The translations under genes were made by a program, and so were the position numbers. Below the pieces are notes generated by a model. That model was given only the letters and a program-made list of their open reading frames with translations. It made no database searches and was not told the DNA's origin. A stretch of DNA of 64,000 nt. It comes from Hexactinellida sp. DTS-2022 (lineage: Eukaryota > Porifera > Hexactinellida). Within the stretch, counting starts at the first letter, position 1, and each line of letters starts with the position of its first letter. Location of the stretch: contig JAPNXP010000002.1 in NCBI GenBank assembly GCA_028753945.1, forward strand, positions 7,316,001-7,380,000, in the 5' to 3' direction. This document shows, piece by piece, positions 34,783 to 47,563 of this stretch.

Positions 34783-37700
34783 GCATTACCGTCCAGGCGG
34801 AGGAGCAGAGTGTTCACTTATGTATTGCTTGTCTTTGCACACTTTGGTTTAACCTAAATTTGTTTTATTTTTAAATATTTTGCCACACATCAACAGGCAC
34901 CACCATCCAGGCAGAGGAGTAGACTGTTCACTTAATGTATTGCGTGTCTTAGAACACTTTGGTTGAACTAAAATATGTTTTATATATTTATTATTGAGCC
35001 ACACATCAACAGGCAGTACTGTCCAGGAAGAGGAGCAGAGTTTTCACTTAGTGTATTGTTTTCTTAGCACACTTTGGTTTAGCTTAAATTTGTTATATTT
35101 ATTAAATATTTAGCCACACATCAACAGGCACTACCGTCCAGGCAGAGCAGCAGAGTGTTCACTAAGCGTATTGCTTGTCTTAGAACACTTTGGTTTAACT
35201 AAAATTTGTTTAATTTATTAAATATTGATCCACACATCAACAGGCACTACCGTCCAGGCAGAGGAGCAGTGTTCACTTAGTGTATTGTTTGTCTTAGCAC
35301 ACTTTGGTTTAGCTTAAATTTGTGTTATTGATTCAATATTGAGCCACACATTAACAGGCAGTACCGTCCAGGCGGAGGAGCAGAGTGTTCACTTAGTGTA
35401 TTGCTTGTCTTGGCACACTTTGGTTTAACTAAAATTTGTCGAATTTATCAAATATTGAGCCACACATCAACAGGAACTACCGTCCAGGCGAGGAGAAGTA
35501 GCACACTTTGGTTTAACCAAAATTTCTTTTATATATTTATTATTGAGTCACACATCAACAGGCAGTACTGTCCAGGAGGAGGAGCAGAGTGTTCACTTAG
35601 TGTATTATTTGTCTTAGCACACTTTGGTTTAACTAAAATTTGTTATATTTATTAAATATTGAGCCATACATCAACCGGCAGTACCGTCAAGGCGGAGGAG
35701 CAGAGTGTTCACTTAGTGTATTGCTTCCGTTAGCACACTTTGGTTTAACTAAAATTTGTTTAATTTATTAAATATTTAGCCACACATCAACCGGCACTAC
35801 CGTCAAGGCGGAGGAGCAGAGTGTTCACTTAGTGTATTGCTTGTCTTTGCACACTTTGGTTTAACTAAAATATCTTTTATATATTTATTATTGAGCCATA
35901 CATCAACAGGCAGTATTGTCCAGGAAGAGGAGCAGAGTGTTCACTTAGTGTATTGTTTGTCTTAGCACACTTTGGTTTAGCTTAAATTTGTTGTATTTAT
36001 TAAATATTTAGCCACACATCAACAGGAACTACCGTCCAGGCGGAGGAGCAGAGTGTTCACTTAGTGTAGTGCTTGTCTTAGCACACTTTAGTTTAACTAA
36101 AATTTGTTATATTTATTAAATATTGAGCCACACATCAACCGGCACTACCGTCAAGGCGGAGGAGCAGAGTGTTCACTTAGTGTATTGCTTGTCTTTGCAC
36201 ACTTTGGCTTAACTAAAATTTGTTTAATTTATTAAATATTTAGCCACACATCAACAGGCATTACCGTCCAGGCGGAGGAGCAGAGTGTTCACTTAGTGTA
36301 TTACTTCCGTTAGCACACTTTGGTTTAACTAAAATTTGTTTAATTTATTAAATATTTAGCCACACATCAACCGGCACTAGCGTCAAGGCGGAGGAGCATA
36401 GTGTTCACTTAGTAAATTGCTTGTCTTTGCACACTTTGGTTTAACTAAAATATGTTTTATATATTTATTATTGAGCCACACATCAACAGGCAGTACTGTC
36501 CAGGAAGAGGAGCAGAGTGTTCACTTAGTGTATTGTTTGTCTTAGCACACTTTGGTTTAGCTTAAATTTGTTGTATTTATTAAATATTTAGCCACACATC
36601 AACAGGAACTACCGTCCAGGCGGAGGAGCAGAGTGTTCACTTAGTGTATTGCTTGTCTTTGCACACTTTGGCTTAACTAAAATTTGTTTAATTTATTAAA
36701 TATTTAGCCACACATCAACAGGCACTACCATCCAGGCAGAGGAGCAGTGTTCACTTAGTGTATTGTTTGTCTTAGCACACTTTGGTTTAGCTTAAATTTG
36801 TGTTATTGATTCAATATTGAGCCACACATTAACAGGCAGTACCGTCCAGGCGGAGGAGCAGAGTGTTCACTTAGTGTATTGCTTGTCTGAGAATACTTTG
36901 GTTTAACTAAAATTAGTATATTTATTAAATATTGAGCCACACATCAACAGGCATTACCGTCCAGGCGGAGGAGCAGAGTGTTCACTTATGTATTGCTTGT
37001 CTTTGCACACTTTGGTTTAACCTAAATTTGTTTTATTTTTAAATATTTTGCCACACATCAACAGGCACCACCATCCAGGCAGAGGAGTAGACTGTTCACT
37101 TAATGTATTGCGTGTCTTAGAACACTTTGGTTTAACTAAAATATGTTTTATATATTTATTATTGAGCCACACATCAACAGGCAGTACTGTCCAGGAAGAG
37201 GAGCAGAGTTTTCACTTAGTGTATTGTTTGTCTTAGCACACTTTGGTTTAGCTTAAATTTGTTCTATTTATTAAATATTTAGCCACACATCAACAGGCAC
37301 TACCGTCCAGGCAGAGCAGCAGAGTGTTCACTAAGCGTATTGCTTGTCTTAGAACACTTTGGTTTAACTAAAATTTGTTTAATTTATTAAATATTGATCC
37401 ACACATCAACAGGCACTACCGTCCAGGCAGAGGAGCAGTGTTCACTTAGTGTATTGTTTGTCTTAGCACACTTTGGTTTAGCTTAAATTTGTGTTATTGA
37501 TTCAATATTGAGCCACACATTAACAGGCAGTACCGTCCAGGCGGAGGAGCAGAGTGTTCACTTAGTGTATTGCTTGTCTGAGAATACTTTGGTTTAACTA
37601 AAATTAGTATATTTATTAAATATTGAGCCACACATCAACAGGCATTACCGTCCAGGCGGAGGAGCAGAGTGTTCACTTATGTATTGCTTGTCTTTGCACA

Positions 37701-40700
37701 CTTTGGTTTAGCTTAAATTTGTGTTATTGATTCAATATTGAGCCACACATTAACAGGCAGTACCGTCCAGGCGGAGGAGCAGAGTGTTCACTTAGTGTAT
37801 TGCTTGTCTGAGAATACTTTGGTTTAACTAAAATTAGTATATTTATTAAATATTGAGCCACACATCAACAGGCATTACCGTCCAGGCGGAGGAGCAGAGT
37901 GTTCACTTATGTATTGCTTGTCTTTGCACACTTTGGTTTAACCTAAATTTGTTTTATTTTTAAATATTTTGCCACACATCAACAGGCACCACCATCCAGG
38001 CAGAGGAGTAGACTGTTCACTTAATGTATTGCGTGTCTTAGAACACTTTGGTTTAACTAAAATATGTTTTATATATTTATTATTGAGCCACACATCAACA
38101 GGCAGTACTGTCCAGGAAGAGGAGCAGAGTTTTCACTTAGTGTATTGTTTGTCTTAGCACACTTTGGTTTAGCTTAAATTTGTTCTATTTATTAAATATT
38201 TAGCCACACATCAACAGGCACTACCGTCCAGGCAGAGCAGCAGAGTGTTCACTAAGCGTATTGCTTGTCTTAGAACACTTTGGTTTAACTAAAATTTGTT
38301 TAATTTATTAAATATTGATCCACACATCAACAGGCACTACCGTCCAGGCAGAGGAGCAGTGTTCACTTAGTGTATTGTTTGTCTTAGCACACTTTGGTTT
38401 AGCTTAAATTTGTGTTATTGATTCAATATTGAGCCACACATTAACAGGCAGTGCGGTCCAGGCGGAGGAGCAGAGTGTTCACTTAGTGTATTGCTTGTCT
38501 TAGAATACTTTGGTTTAACTAAAATTAGTATATTTATTAAATATTGAGCCACACATCAACAGGAACAACCGTCCAGGCGGAGGAGCAGAGTGTTCACTTA
38601 GCGTATTGCTTGTCTTAGAACACTTTGGTTTAACTAAAATTTGTTTAATTTATTAAATATTGTTCCACACATCAACAGGCACTACCGTCCAGGCAGAGGA
38701 GCAGTGTTCACTTAGTGTATTGTTTGTCTTAGCACACTTTGGTTTAGCTTAAATTTGTGTTATTGATTCAATATTGAGCCACACATTAACAGGCAGTACC
38801 GTCCAGGCGGAGGAGCAGAGTGTTCACTTAGTGTATTGCTTGTCTTAGAATACTTTGGTTTAACTAAAATTAGTATATTTATTAAATATTGAGCCACACA
38901 TCAACAGGAACAACCGTCCAGGCGGAGGAGCAGAGTGTTCACTTAGTGTATTGCTTGTCTTTGCACACTTTGGCTTAACTAAAATTTGTTTAATTTATTA
39001 AATTTTGAGCCACACATCAACAGGCACTACCGTCCAGGCAGAGCAGCAGAGTGTTCACTTAGCGTATTGCTTGTCTTAGAACACTTTGGTTTAACTAAAA
39101 TTTGTTTAATTTATTAAATATTGATCCACACATCAACAGGCACTACCGTCCAGGCAGAGGAGCAGTGTTCACTTAGTGTATTGTTTGTCTTAGCACACTT
39201 TGGTTTAGCTTAAATTTGTGTTATTGATTCAATATTGAGCCACACATTAACAGGCACTACCGTCCAGGCAGAGCAGCAGAGTGTTCACTAAGCGTATTGC
39301 TTGTCTTAGAACACTTTGGTTTAACTAAAATTTGTTTAATTTATTAAATATTGATCCACACATCAACAGGCACTACCGTCCAGGCAGAGGAGCAGTGTTC
39401 ACTTAGTGTATTGTTTGTCTTAGCACACTTTGGTTTAGCTTCAATTTGTGTTATTGATTCAATATTGAGCCACACATTAACAGGCAGTGCGGTCCAGGCG
39501 GAGGAGCAGAGTGTTCACTTAGTGTATTGCTTGTCTTAGAATACTTTGGTTTAACTAAAATTAGTATATTTATTAAATATTGAGCCACACATCAACAGGA
39601 ACAACCGTCCAGGCGGAGGAGCAGAGTGTTCACTTAGCGTATTGCTTGTCTTAGAACACTTTGGTTTAACTAAAATTTGTTTAATTTATTAAATATTGAT
39701 CCACACATCAACAGGCACTACCGTCCAGGCAGAGGAGCAGTGTTCACTTAGTGTATTGTTTGTCTTAGCACACTTTGGTTTAGCTTAAATTTGTGTTATT
39801 GATTCAATATTGAGCCACACATTAACAGGCAGTACCGTCCAGGCGGAGGAGCAGAGTGTTCACTTAGTGTATTGCTTGTCTTAGAATACTTTGGTTTAAC
39901 TAAAATTAGTATATTTATTAAATATTGAGCCACACATCAACAGGAACAACCGTCCAGGCGGAGGAGCAGAGTGTTCACTTAGTGTATTGCTTGTCTTTGC
40001 ACACTTTGGCTTAACTAAAATTTGTTTAATTTATTAAATTTTGAGCCACACATCAACAGGCACTACCGTCCAGGCAGAGCAGCAGAGTGTTCACTTAGCG
40101 TATTGCTTGTCTTAGAACACTTTGGTTTAACTAAAATTTGTTTAATTTATTAAATATTGATCCACACATCAACAGGCACTACCGTCCAGGCAGAGGAGCA
40201 GTGTTCACTTAGTGTATTGTTTGTCTTAGCACACTTTGGTTTAGCTTAAATTTGTGTTATTGATTCAATATTGAGCCACACATTAACAGGCAGTGCGTTC
40301 CAGGCGGAGGAGCAGAGTGTTCACTTAGTGTATTGCTTGTCTTAGAATACTTTGGTTTAACTAAAATTAGTATATTTATTAAATATTGAGCCACACATCA
40401 ACAGGAACAACCGTCCAGGCGGAGGAGCAGAGTGTTCACTTATGTATTGCTTGTCTTTGCACACTTTGGTTTAACCTAAATTTGTTTTATTTTTAAATAT
40501 TTTGCCACACATCAACAGGCACCACCATCCAGGCAGAGGAGTAGACTGTTCACTTAATGTATTGCGTGTCTTAGAACACTTTGGTTTAACTAAAATATGT
40601 TTTATATATTTATTATTGAGCCACACATCAACAGGCAGTACTGTCCAGGAAGAGGAGCAGAGTTTTCACTTAGTGTATTGTTTGTCTTAGCACACTTTGG

Positions 40701-42704
40701 TTTAGCTTAAATTTGTTCTATTTATTAAATATTTAGCCACACATCAACAGGCACTACCGTCCAGGCAGAGCAGCAGAGTGTTCACTAAGCGTATTGCTTG
40801 TCTTAGAACACTTTGGTTTAACTAAAATTTGTTTAATTTATTAAATATTGATCCACACATCAACAGGCACTACCGTCCAGGCAGAGGAGCAGTGTTCACT
40901 TAGTGTATTGTTTGTCTTAGCACACTTTGGTTTAGCTTAAATTTGTGTTATTGATTCAATATTGAGCCACACATTAACAGGCAGTGCGGTCCAGGCGGAG
41001 GAGCAGAGTGTTCACTTAGTGTATTGCTTGTCTTAGAATACTTTGGTTTAACTAAAATTAGTATATTTATTAAATATTGAGCCACACATCAACAGGAACA
41101 ACCGTCCAGGCGGAGGAGCAGAGTGTTCACTTAGCGTATTGCTTGTCTTAGAACACTTTGGTTTAACTAAAATTTGTTTAATTTATTAAATATTGATCCA
41201 CACATCAACAGGCACTACCGTCCAGGCAGAGGAGCAGTGTTCACTTAGTGTATTGTTTGTCTTAGCACACTTTGGTTTAGCTTAAATTTGTGTTATTGAT
41301 TCAATATTGAGCCACACATTAACAGGCAGTACCGTCCAGGCGGAGGAGCAGAGTGTTCACTTAGTGTATTGCTTGTCTTAGAATACTTTGGTTTAACTAA
41401 AATTAGTATATTTATTAAATATTGAGCCACACATCAACAGGAACAACCGTCCAGGCGGAGGAGCAGAGTGTTCACTTAGTGTATTGCTTGTCTTTGCACA
41501 CTTTGGCTTAACTAAAATTTGTTTAATTTATTAAATTTTGAGCCACACATCAACAGGCACTACCGTCCAGGCAGAGCAGCAGAGTGTTCACTTAGCGTAT
41601 TGCTTGTCTTAGAACACTTTGGTTTAACTAAAATTTGTTTAATTTATTAAATATTGATCCACACATCAACAGGCACTACCGTCCAGGCAGAGGAGCAGTG
41701 TTCACTTAGTGTATTGTTTGTCTTAGCACACTTTGGTTTAGCTTAAATTTGTGTTATTGATTCAATATTGAGCCACACATTAACAGGCAGTGCGTTCCAG
41801 GCGGAGGAGCAGAGTGTTCACTTAGTGTATTGCTTGTCTTAGAATACTTTGGTTTAACTAAAATTAGTATATTTATTAAATATTGAGCCACACATCAACA
41901 GGAACAACCGTCCAGGCGGAGGAGCAGAGTGTTCACTTAGCGTATTGCTTGTCTTAGAACACTTTGGTTTAACTAAAATTTGTTTAATTTATTAAATATT
42001 GAGCCACACATCAACAGGCACTACCGTCCAGGCAGAGGAGCAGTGTTCACTTAGTGTATTGTTTGTCTTAGCACACTTTGGTTTAACTAAAATTAGTATA
42101 TTTATTAAATATTGAGCCACACATCAACAGGCATTACCGTCCAGGCGGAGGAGCAGAGTGTTCACTTATGTATTGCTTGTCTTTGCACACTTTGGTTTAA
42201 CCTAAATTTGTTTTATTTTTAAATATTTTGCCACACATCAACAGGCACCACCATCCAGGCAGAGGAGTAGACTGTTCACTTAATGTATTGCGTGTCTTAG
42301 AACACTTTGGTTTAACTAAAATATGTTTTATATATTTATTATTGAGCCACACATCAACAGGCAGTACTGTCCAGGAAGAGGAGCAGAGTTTTCACTTAGT
42401 GTATTGTTTGTCTTAGCACACTTTGGTTTAGCTTAAATTTGTTCTATTTATTAAATATTTAGCCACACATCAACAGGCACTACCGTCCAGGCAGAGCAGC
42501 AGAGTGTTCACTAAGCGTATTGCTTGTCTTAGAACACTTTGGTTTAACTAAAATTTGTTTAATTTATTAAATATTGATCCACACATCAACAGGCACTACC
42601 GTCCAGGCAGAGGAGCAGTGTTCACTTAGTGTATTGTTTGTCTTAGCACACTTTGGTTTAGCTTAAATTTGTGTTATTGATTCAATATTGAGCCACACAT
42701 TAAA
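34783..42704 (+). repeat. Distal satellite part with smaller higher-order repeats
   Basis: Variant units recur at regular distances: the unit beginning at 37048 recurs at 37969 (921 bp, 8 units), 40502 (2533 bp, 22 units) and 42228 (1726 bp, 15 units). The rare variant gcagtgcg(g/t)tcc recurs near 38448, 39485, 40291, 40982 and 41786. The array stops at cacacattaa and goes straight into unrelated sequence. Confidence 0.85.
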
Positions 42705-42714
42705 TACATAAAGT

Positions 42715-42925
42715 ATATAAGTGAACGATATTGTACATATAAAACCAAGGAATGTCAATTGAGATAATAAAAAAAGCTACATCATCAATAATGACATGAT
42801 AAATTGACATTTTGAAGACTTTGCAGAATATTTTTTTTAAAAATTTCACTTCTCACATAATTTTATGATACATTAGATTCATTTCACAGTATAAAATCAG
42901 ATTTCAATTTTGTAACAAAAAACAC
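42715..42925 (+). repeat. Dispersed repeat, second copy, at the array's right edge
   Basis: It aligns with 13860-14060 (gaagactttgcagaat, ttcacttctca, ataattttatgata). The satellite therefore abuts or lies within an interspersed element. Confidence 0.6.
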
Positions 42926-43808
42926 TAAATTAAACCCTAAGCATCCTTAAGTCCGGACTTAAGTCCTTTACTCTAATTCTTTAGAAATCCACACCGTATT
43001 TATTTGAATAAGTACCCCGGCGCTTATTTTTGAGTTTTGGGCTTGTTATACCGATAAATCTAACTAAATTTCAGTCTTCTATATACGCACACTCATTGTT
43101 TGTAGAAACTATCGACCATATTTGGTATTCATCTCTTCCAATGCAAGGGCTTGAAAAGGACTCGAAGCTCTTCTAAAAAGGGCTTAAGTCCTTTTGAATG
43201 GGCTTGACCCCATGTCTGCTTCCAGTCATGCTGATATATAAATTGGACTGTTCTGATTAACTTTGTATAGACTTTCTATAGACACTGGCCATATTTGACT
43301 TCCTGACTCCTTAAATACTGATCGTAGTAGACACAGTAAACTTGATTAAAAATTTAAAATAATATAAAAAATCTCGATTTCAATTAATTATTTTGTATAA
43401 TCGAGATTTTTTAGAAATACGGACGGCGTCGGGATTTTCTCTGAATTTTTTATTGATAAATGATAGACGTACTTCAAAAGTCAAAGAATAAAGGTTACTA
43501 TTCAAGAAATTAAGAGAACCACAATGAAATTCCCAATATATTATACATGTATTTATTATATATAAATACAAGACAATATATAAATTGATATATGTATGAA
43601 CAGCGGTTCATATGTGTCTGCAACTAATATATTAGTATTTACGAGAAGAAAATAAATAAATCCGGACGGATAAAGACAAGTAAAAACAAGTAATTTATTA
43701 TACAATATAAGGCATTATTCATATTATGTATATTTAACTTACGTCAAGTCTCTGTTGAACTATAGTAATGAGAATTAGGTAAATCCAAACAAAATAAAAG
43801 GACCGAGA
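42926..43808. other. Stretch without genes
   Basis: The word (c/g)ttaagtcc(t/g) occurs several times near 42950-43200, including a ggacttaagtcc-like dyad. The 63-codon ORF at 43380 is not recognised. Confidence 0.4.
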
Positions 43809-43816
43809 TATTACAG

Positions 43817-43970
43817 CAGCGTTTCTCAACCTTTTTCAGTCTGTCGTCCCCTTAGCGAATCGCGGCAATTCCCATCGCCCCACTCCGATTGTATTATATT
43901 GCACTCACCGGAGGGCGGGTTCCATTTATAAGTCAAACCGCCATTTTATCGCCCAGGTTGAGAAACACTG
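43817..43970. mobile_element. 154-bp hAT-like MITE
   Basis: The exact 8-bp duplication tattacag (43809-43816, 43971-43978) flanks ends CAGCGTTTCTCAACCT / AGGTTGAGAAACACTG. This end type is common for hAT elements in animals. Confidence 0.9.
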
Positions 43971-44157
43971 TATTACAGGGTTATATCCAAACATGCCCCA
44001 TATATTTTAGGCGTACAACTTTCAGGATAGAACCCCCACACTGGGGACCATTTTCAAATATATATTGGCAAATATTTACATACCTCGTTTTCCTTTCCTA
44101 TAAAAAGAACAGGTCTAAACTTAGAATCGCATGTATAAAGTTAAATATAAGTACGTA

Positions 44158-44325
44158 CAGCCGACTCTGCTTAATAGAGCCATCTCGGGACCAGGTTGTT
44201 TCGACCAGATTAAGCGGAGAAACCGATTAACCGAAAATATTGTAAGCCAAACTGTAATTCTGTCCTATAAATCCTGTGAAACTTTGACCCGATTAACCGG
44301 TGGCTCTATTAAGCGGAGTTGACTG
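44158..44325. mobile_element. 168-bp pogo/Tigger-like MITE
   Basis: It is flanked by TA (44156-44157, 44326-44327). Ends CAGCCGACTCTGCTTAATAG / reverse-complement CAGTCAACTCCGCTTAATAG match the inner element at 18117-18648. Subterminal gattaa(c/g)cg words are present. Confidence 0.85.
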
Positions 44326-44327
44326 TA

Positions 44328-44958
44328 TATACATAGTATTTACACCGACATAGATACTAGTGATGTAATTGTATCTAGAACTTCGCAAGTTACATGATCA
44401 GGTGTATCATTGATACCGTCACTGTTTATATTAAAGAATTAATTAACGCAAGTTATACTACATCATGTTGTTAATTATTCAAAATTGATGTGTATAAGAA
44501 AAGTATCAAAATACGTAATGTACATATAACTAACTGCAAAGGCATACCTCAGAAATCTAAAAGGGTAAATTACATCAAACAATATAGTTTTTTATCTTCA
44601 AAAAACTATAAATCTAGAATTTTCATAGATAGGTATAATGGCCACGCGAAATATTTAACACAAAAGGGACAAATCAAGTAAATCCAATGACTACCATTAT
44701 TCTAATACACCATAAAGAGTATTGATAATCAGCTCACCTTGGCACCAGGCTTCTATGGCGCCTGGGGCGCCTTGGCGCCAGAGGCGTAGTGAGTATTGGT
44801 CTAAAGAATTATCTCGTGATAAAACCGCACAAAATAAAGTATTTTCTAAACGAATACGTAGTTTTTAAATTTATTCAAAGTGATATTCGGTTGACCGAAT
44901 AGTTATCATAATCGTTTTTAGATTTAATACAGTTTTTAGATTAGGTAAACCGAATATA
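44328..44958. other. Stretch without confirmed genes
   Basis: The ORF 44490-44681 is Lys-rich and unrecognised. Near 44735-44785 a GGCGCC-rich cluster of short inverted words (ggcgcctggggcgcc, ttggcgcca) occurs. Confidence 0.4.
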
Positions 44959-44962
44959 TTAA

Positions 44963-46524
44963 GGCCAAACTATACTCAAGAATGATATTGAGATTATGAT
45001 CTTTTGGGATAGTACCCTATAAAATAAACCAGCATTTAAAATTTCAGCTGTTTCTGACTCATACTTTCGAAGTTGCGACCTTTTTAGAGCTTAGGAATGT
45101 ATGCATCATCATCAAAAGCTCAATTTTCAAATGGACGATCATAACTTTTGGTCTAGATTTCACAGATTTGGTTCAATATGCTTGAAACCAAGTTTAAATG
45201 AATGAATACATATGTTCCTTTATAGAAATACGTTTTTTAACACTTCCGAAAAAAACTTTCAGAGTTACAGCACTTTGAAGTCAGATTTCTACCGCCAACC
45301 TATAACATTTCGATGTTTGGCAGTCAAAGACTGACTTCAATGGGCTGTTACTCTGAAAGTTTTTGTCGGAAGTGTTAAAAAACGTATTTCTATAATGGAA
45401 CATATGTATTCATTCATTCAAACTTGGTTTCGAACATATTGAACCAAATTTGTGGAATCTAGACCAAAAGTTATAATGGTAGGTTTTTACATACACCACT
45501 ATTTTGAATCAAATCCAGTGAATTTATATGTTTATAACTATTTTGCAAATGATTTCATCAGTTTTTCATATGAGTTGGTAATAGTACATAGATGTGAATA
45601 CAAAGTTAGTGCTAAGCTCTAGAGTTTATAGTTTTCGAGAAAAATATTTGCTAAATCATAAAAATGGGCACACTTTATGCCCATATATGGTCATTTGGAA
45701 AAATTGTGCGAGTTAGGGTCTCAAAGTGTATTATTGAGAGATAGTAAACCGGGTATTGGGATCATTTTGCACTCAAAATTTTATTTATTGGTCTACGGGT
45801 TACTGAGATTCAAAATAGAAAAGTGAAAGGACCACCCAATGAGTTGAAAGGTCAGAAAGTTTTAATTGCTTGAGCGTTCACAGTTTTCATCCTAATTGTT
45901 TGAAACCAAGTGTAAACTAATGAATATATATTCAATTTGGGAATGACCCTTGATCTAAACTCTACAATGCAAACTTTCAGAGTTCCAGCCCTTTGAAGTC
46001 TGACTTGGCACATTGACAATCCAAATCTGACTTTAAATGACTATAACTCAGAATTTTTTGATTAGAATGTTGAAAATTTTGGTTTAGATCCTAAGTATAT
46101 ATGCAAAGATACTATTGGATGAATAACAACGAAATTGATAGTAAATTATGGCAGTGCGAGCCTACAAACTTTTTAACCCATTTGAAAAAGTCACCCTCCA
46201 TGATGTCCATCACATTCGAGGATCTTATAAAGGTCGCTACAGCAAAACTATCGGTCAGATTCACCTGAAATTTGAAATGTAGGTATACTTTACAGGGTAC
46301 TATCCAAAAACAATCGAATCTCAATTTATCTGACGAGCATTGTGGGGCCGTAATTTAAATTATCGTCCGAAATTGGCTATATAACAGGGAATTCCTGGGT
46401 CACAGAGCCCTACTGACTTCAAATCTACTCAGAATTCAAAAAAAATTTGCCAGATTATCTACCAGTGTGAAACAAACAGGAAAACGAATTAAACTCATTT
46501 TCCCATTTGCAGTATAGTTTGGCC
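44963..46524. mobile_element. 1562-bp TTAA-flanked element, family C
   Basis: It has TTAA at 44959-44962 and 46525-46528 and ends GGCCAAACTATACTCAAG / reverse-complement GGCCAAACTATACTGCAAAT. Subterminal inverted similarity continues (gatagtacccT-TAAA near both ends). It contains a long internal hairpin (45140-45480). No ORF has transposase motifs. A fragment of the same family lies at 10396-10790. Confidence 0.85.
45140..45480. repeat. Long hairpin with ~150-bp arms
   Basis: The left arm (about 45140-45290) runs ...ttggttcaatatgcttgaaa, catatgttcc, acttccgaaaaa, agttacagc. The right arm (about 45320-45478) carries the reverse complement in order, with few mismatches, around a ~30-bp loop. 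A transcript would fold into one long double-stranded stem. Confidence 0.8.
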
Positions 46525-46570
46525 TTAACTTCCCAACCAAATACCGAAACGATATTCGGAAATTAGAGGA

Positions 46571-46732
46571 GTATTTCCTTAGTACGAACACTGTTAATAC
46601 GAGTTTTCGGCTAGTGTGAACACAATTTTTGGATCCTCCAATGGATTTTCAGTGATACCAGTTAATACGAATTTGGATAAGGTAAACAAAATCTTGACGG
46701 CTAATTAGTAGTCGTATTAACGTGGTTATTTT
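46571..46732. mobile_element. Degenerate TA-type element of the TTAGTACGAA family
   Basis: ccttagtacgaacactgttaa at the left and tcgtattaacg at the right resemble 46958-47142 and 54873-55028 but are decayed. The ends are not exact. Confidence 0.45.
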
Positions 46733-46957
46733 ATATGAGTATTTTCAAAATAATATTTGGTCCAACTGAACACGACTAATCAGTTTCAACCTTGAATAAT
46801 AAAGATGTTCTGTTCAGAAATAAATATAACTCACACAATATCTGGTGTAGGGTATCGGGTGGGCGGGATGGCGGGATAATAAATCAAGTAATAAAGTCTC
46901 GTTTCTAATGGAAACTCGTCGTAAATATGTTAACACCATTTAAACTACTCCAGATTA

Positions 46958-47142
46958 CAGTAGTTAGTACCTCGTTAGTACGAACACGGTTAATACAAAA
47001 TTCCGGTTAATACGAACACTATTTCCTATTTCAGTCCTCTTCAAAGCCTTTTCGATACAAATGATATTGGTTAATACGAATTCCGGATAAGGCGAACGCA
47101 TTTTGACGGTCCACTGATATTCGTACTAACGAGGTTCTATTG
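46958..47142. mobile_element. 185-bp TA-flanked MITE, TTAGTACGAA family
   Basis: TA lies on both sides (46956-46957, 47143-47144). CAGTAG...CCTCGTTAGTACGAA at the left pairs with CAATAGAACCTCGTTAGTAC read from the right. gttaatacgaa and tccggataa words are shared with the copy at 54873. Confidence 0.7.
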
Positions 47143-47144
47143 TA

Positions 47145-47563
47145 TTTATAGAATTATTTACTTAAATCCGATTTCGGCTTTTTAATTCTAACAAATCATT
47201 TATATAGCGCTCAGCTCTAGTAGAGTTCAGATTTTTAGTATGTGTATTCAGGCACTGAGAAAGGTCAGTTTTTTTCCAGGGTTTGAAATTGACCTTCAGA
47301 AAGTATGCCTGGGGTTTTATAATGGGACAAAATCTGAACTCTACTAAGAGCAAAAGCTCTATATAAACATTCTCATATTTTAAAACTTCGTAAACAATAT
47401 ATTTCAGATCTGTGTGAAGTTTTGTTTACTAATTCCCTAAATAAACAATTCCCTCCGCGGTGTTAAGTTTCTGGATGATGAATGAGATATAGAAGAAAAA
47501 AAATATATACCTAAATGACAACTGTGCCAACCACGTAGTGACATTAAAATTACTGCTTGTTAG
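47145..47563. other. Stretch without genes
   Basis: An inverted pair lies here: tagagttcagattt (about 47221-47234) and aaatctgaactcta (about 47331-47344), making a hairpin of about 125 bp; ORFs across it are unsupported. Confidence 0.4.

Larger units (their letters stand above)
21275..42704 (+). repeat. Large ~115-bp satellite array, about 175 units
   Basis: The unit has fixed landmarks: gccacacatcaacaggca, accgtccaggcggaggagca, agtgttcacttagtgtattg, acactttggtttaactaaaa, then a ttattaaatatt tract. Spacing is usually 115-116 bp. An 88-bp variant lacking the central block (caggcgaggagaagtagca) recurs. Units fall into subtypes that repeat in blocks. Because 115 is not a multiple of three, all 60-90-codon ORFs here are the same satellite read in shifting frames and are not genes. 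Most units keep a TTAA in ggtttaac. The array is interrupted only by two copies of one 676-bp TTAA element. Confidence 0.97.

Noticed and set aside
21492-42416. More than twenty ORFs of 60-90 codons with repeated SHTSTG..VQ and LSVLFVLAHFGL peptides, looking like a tandem protein family
   Set aside because: They are the 115-bp satellite translated; the unit is not a multiple of three, frames shift from unit to unit, and stops recur in every frame.
21275-42704. CRISPR-like array
   Set aside because: Repeats are contiguous, ~115 bp, with no unique spacers, no cas genes and a eukaryotic context.
43889-44230. 113-codon plus-strand ORF
   Set aside because: It begins inside a hAT MITE and ends inside a pogo-like MITE, so it is a chance ORF.
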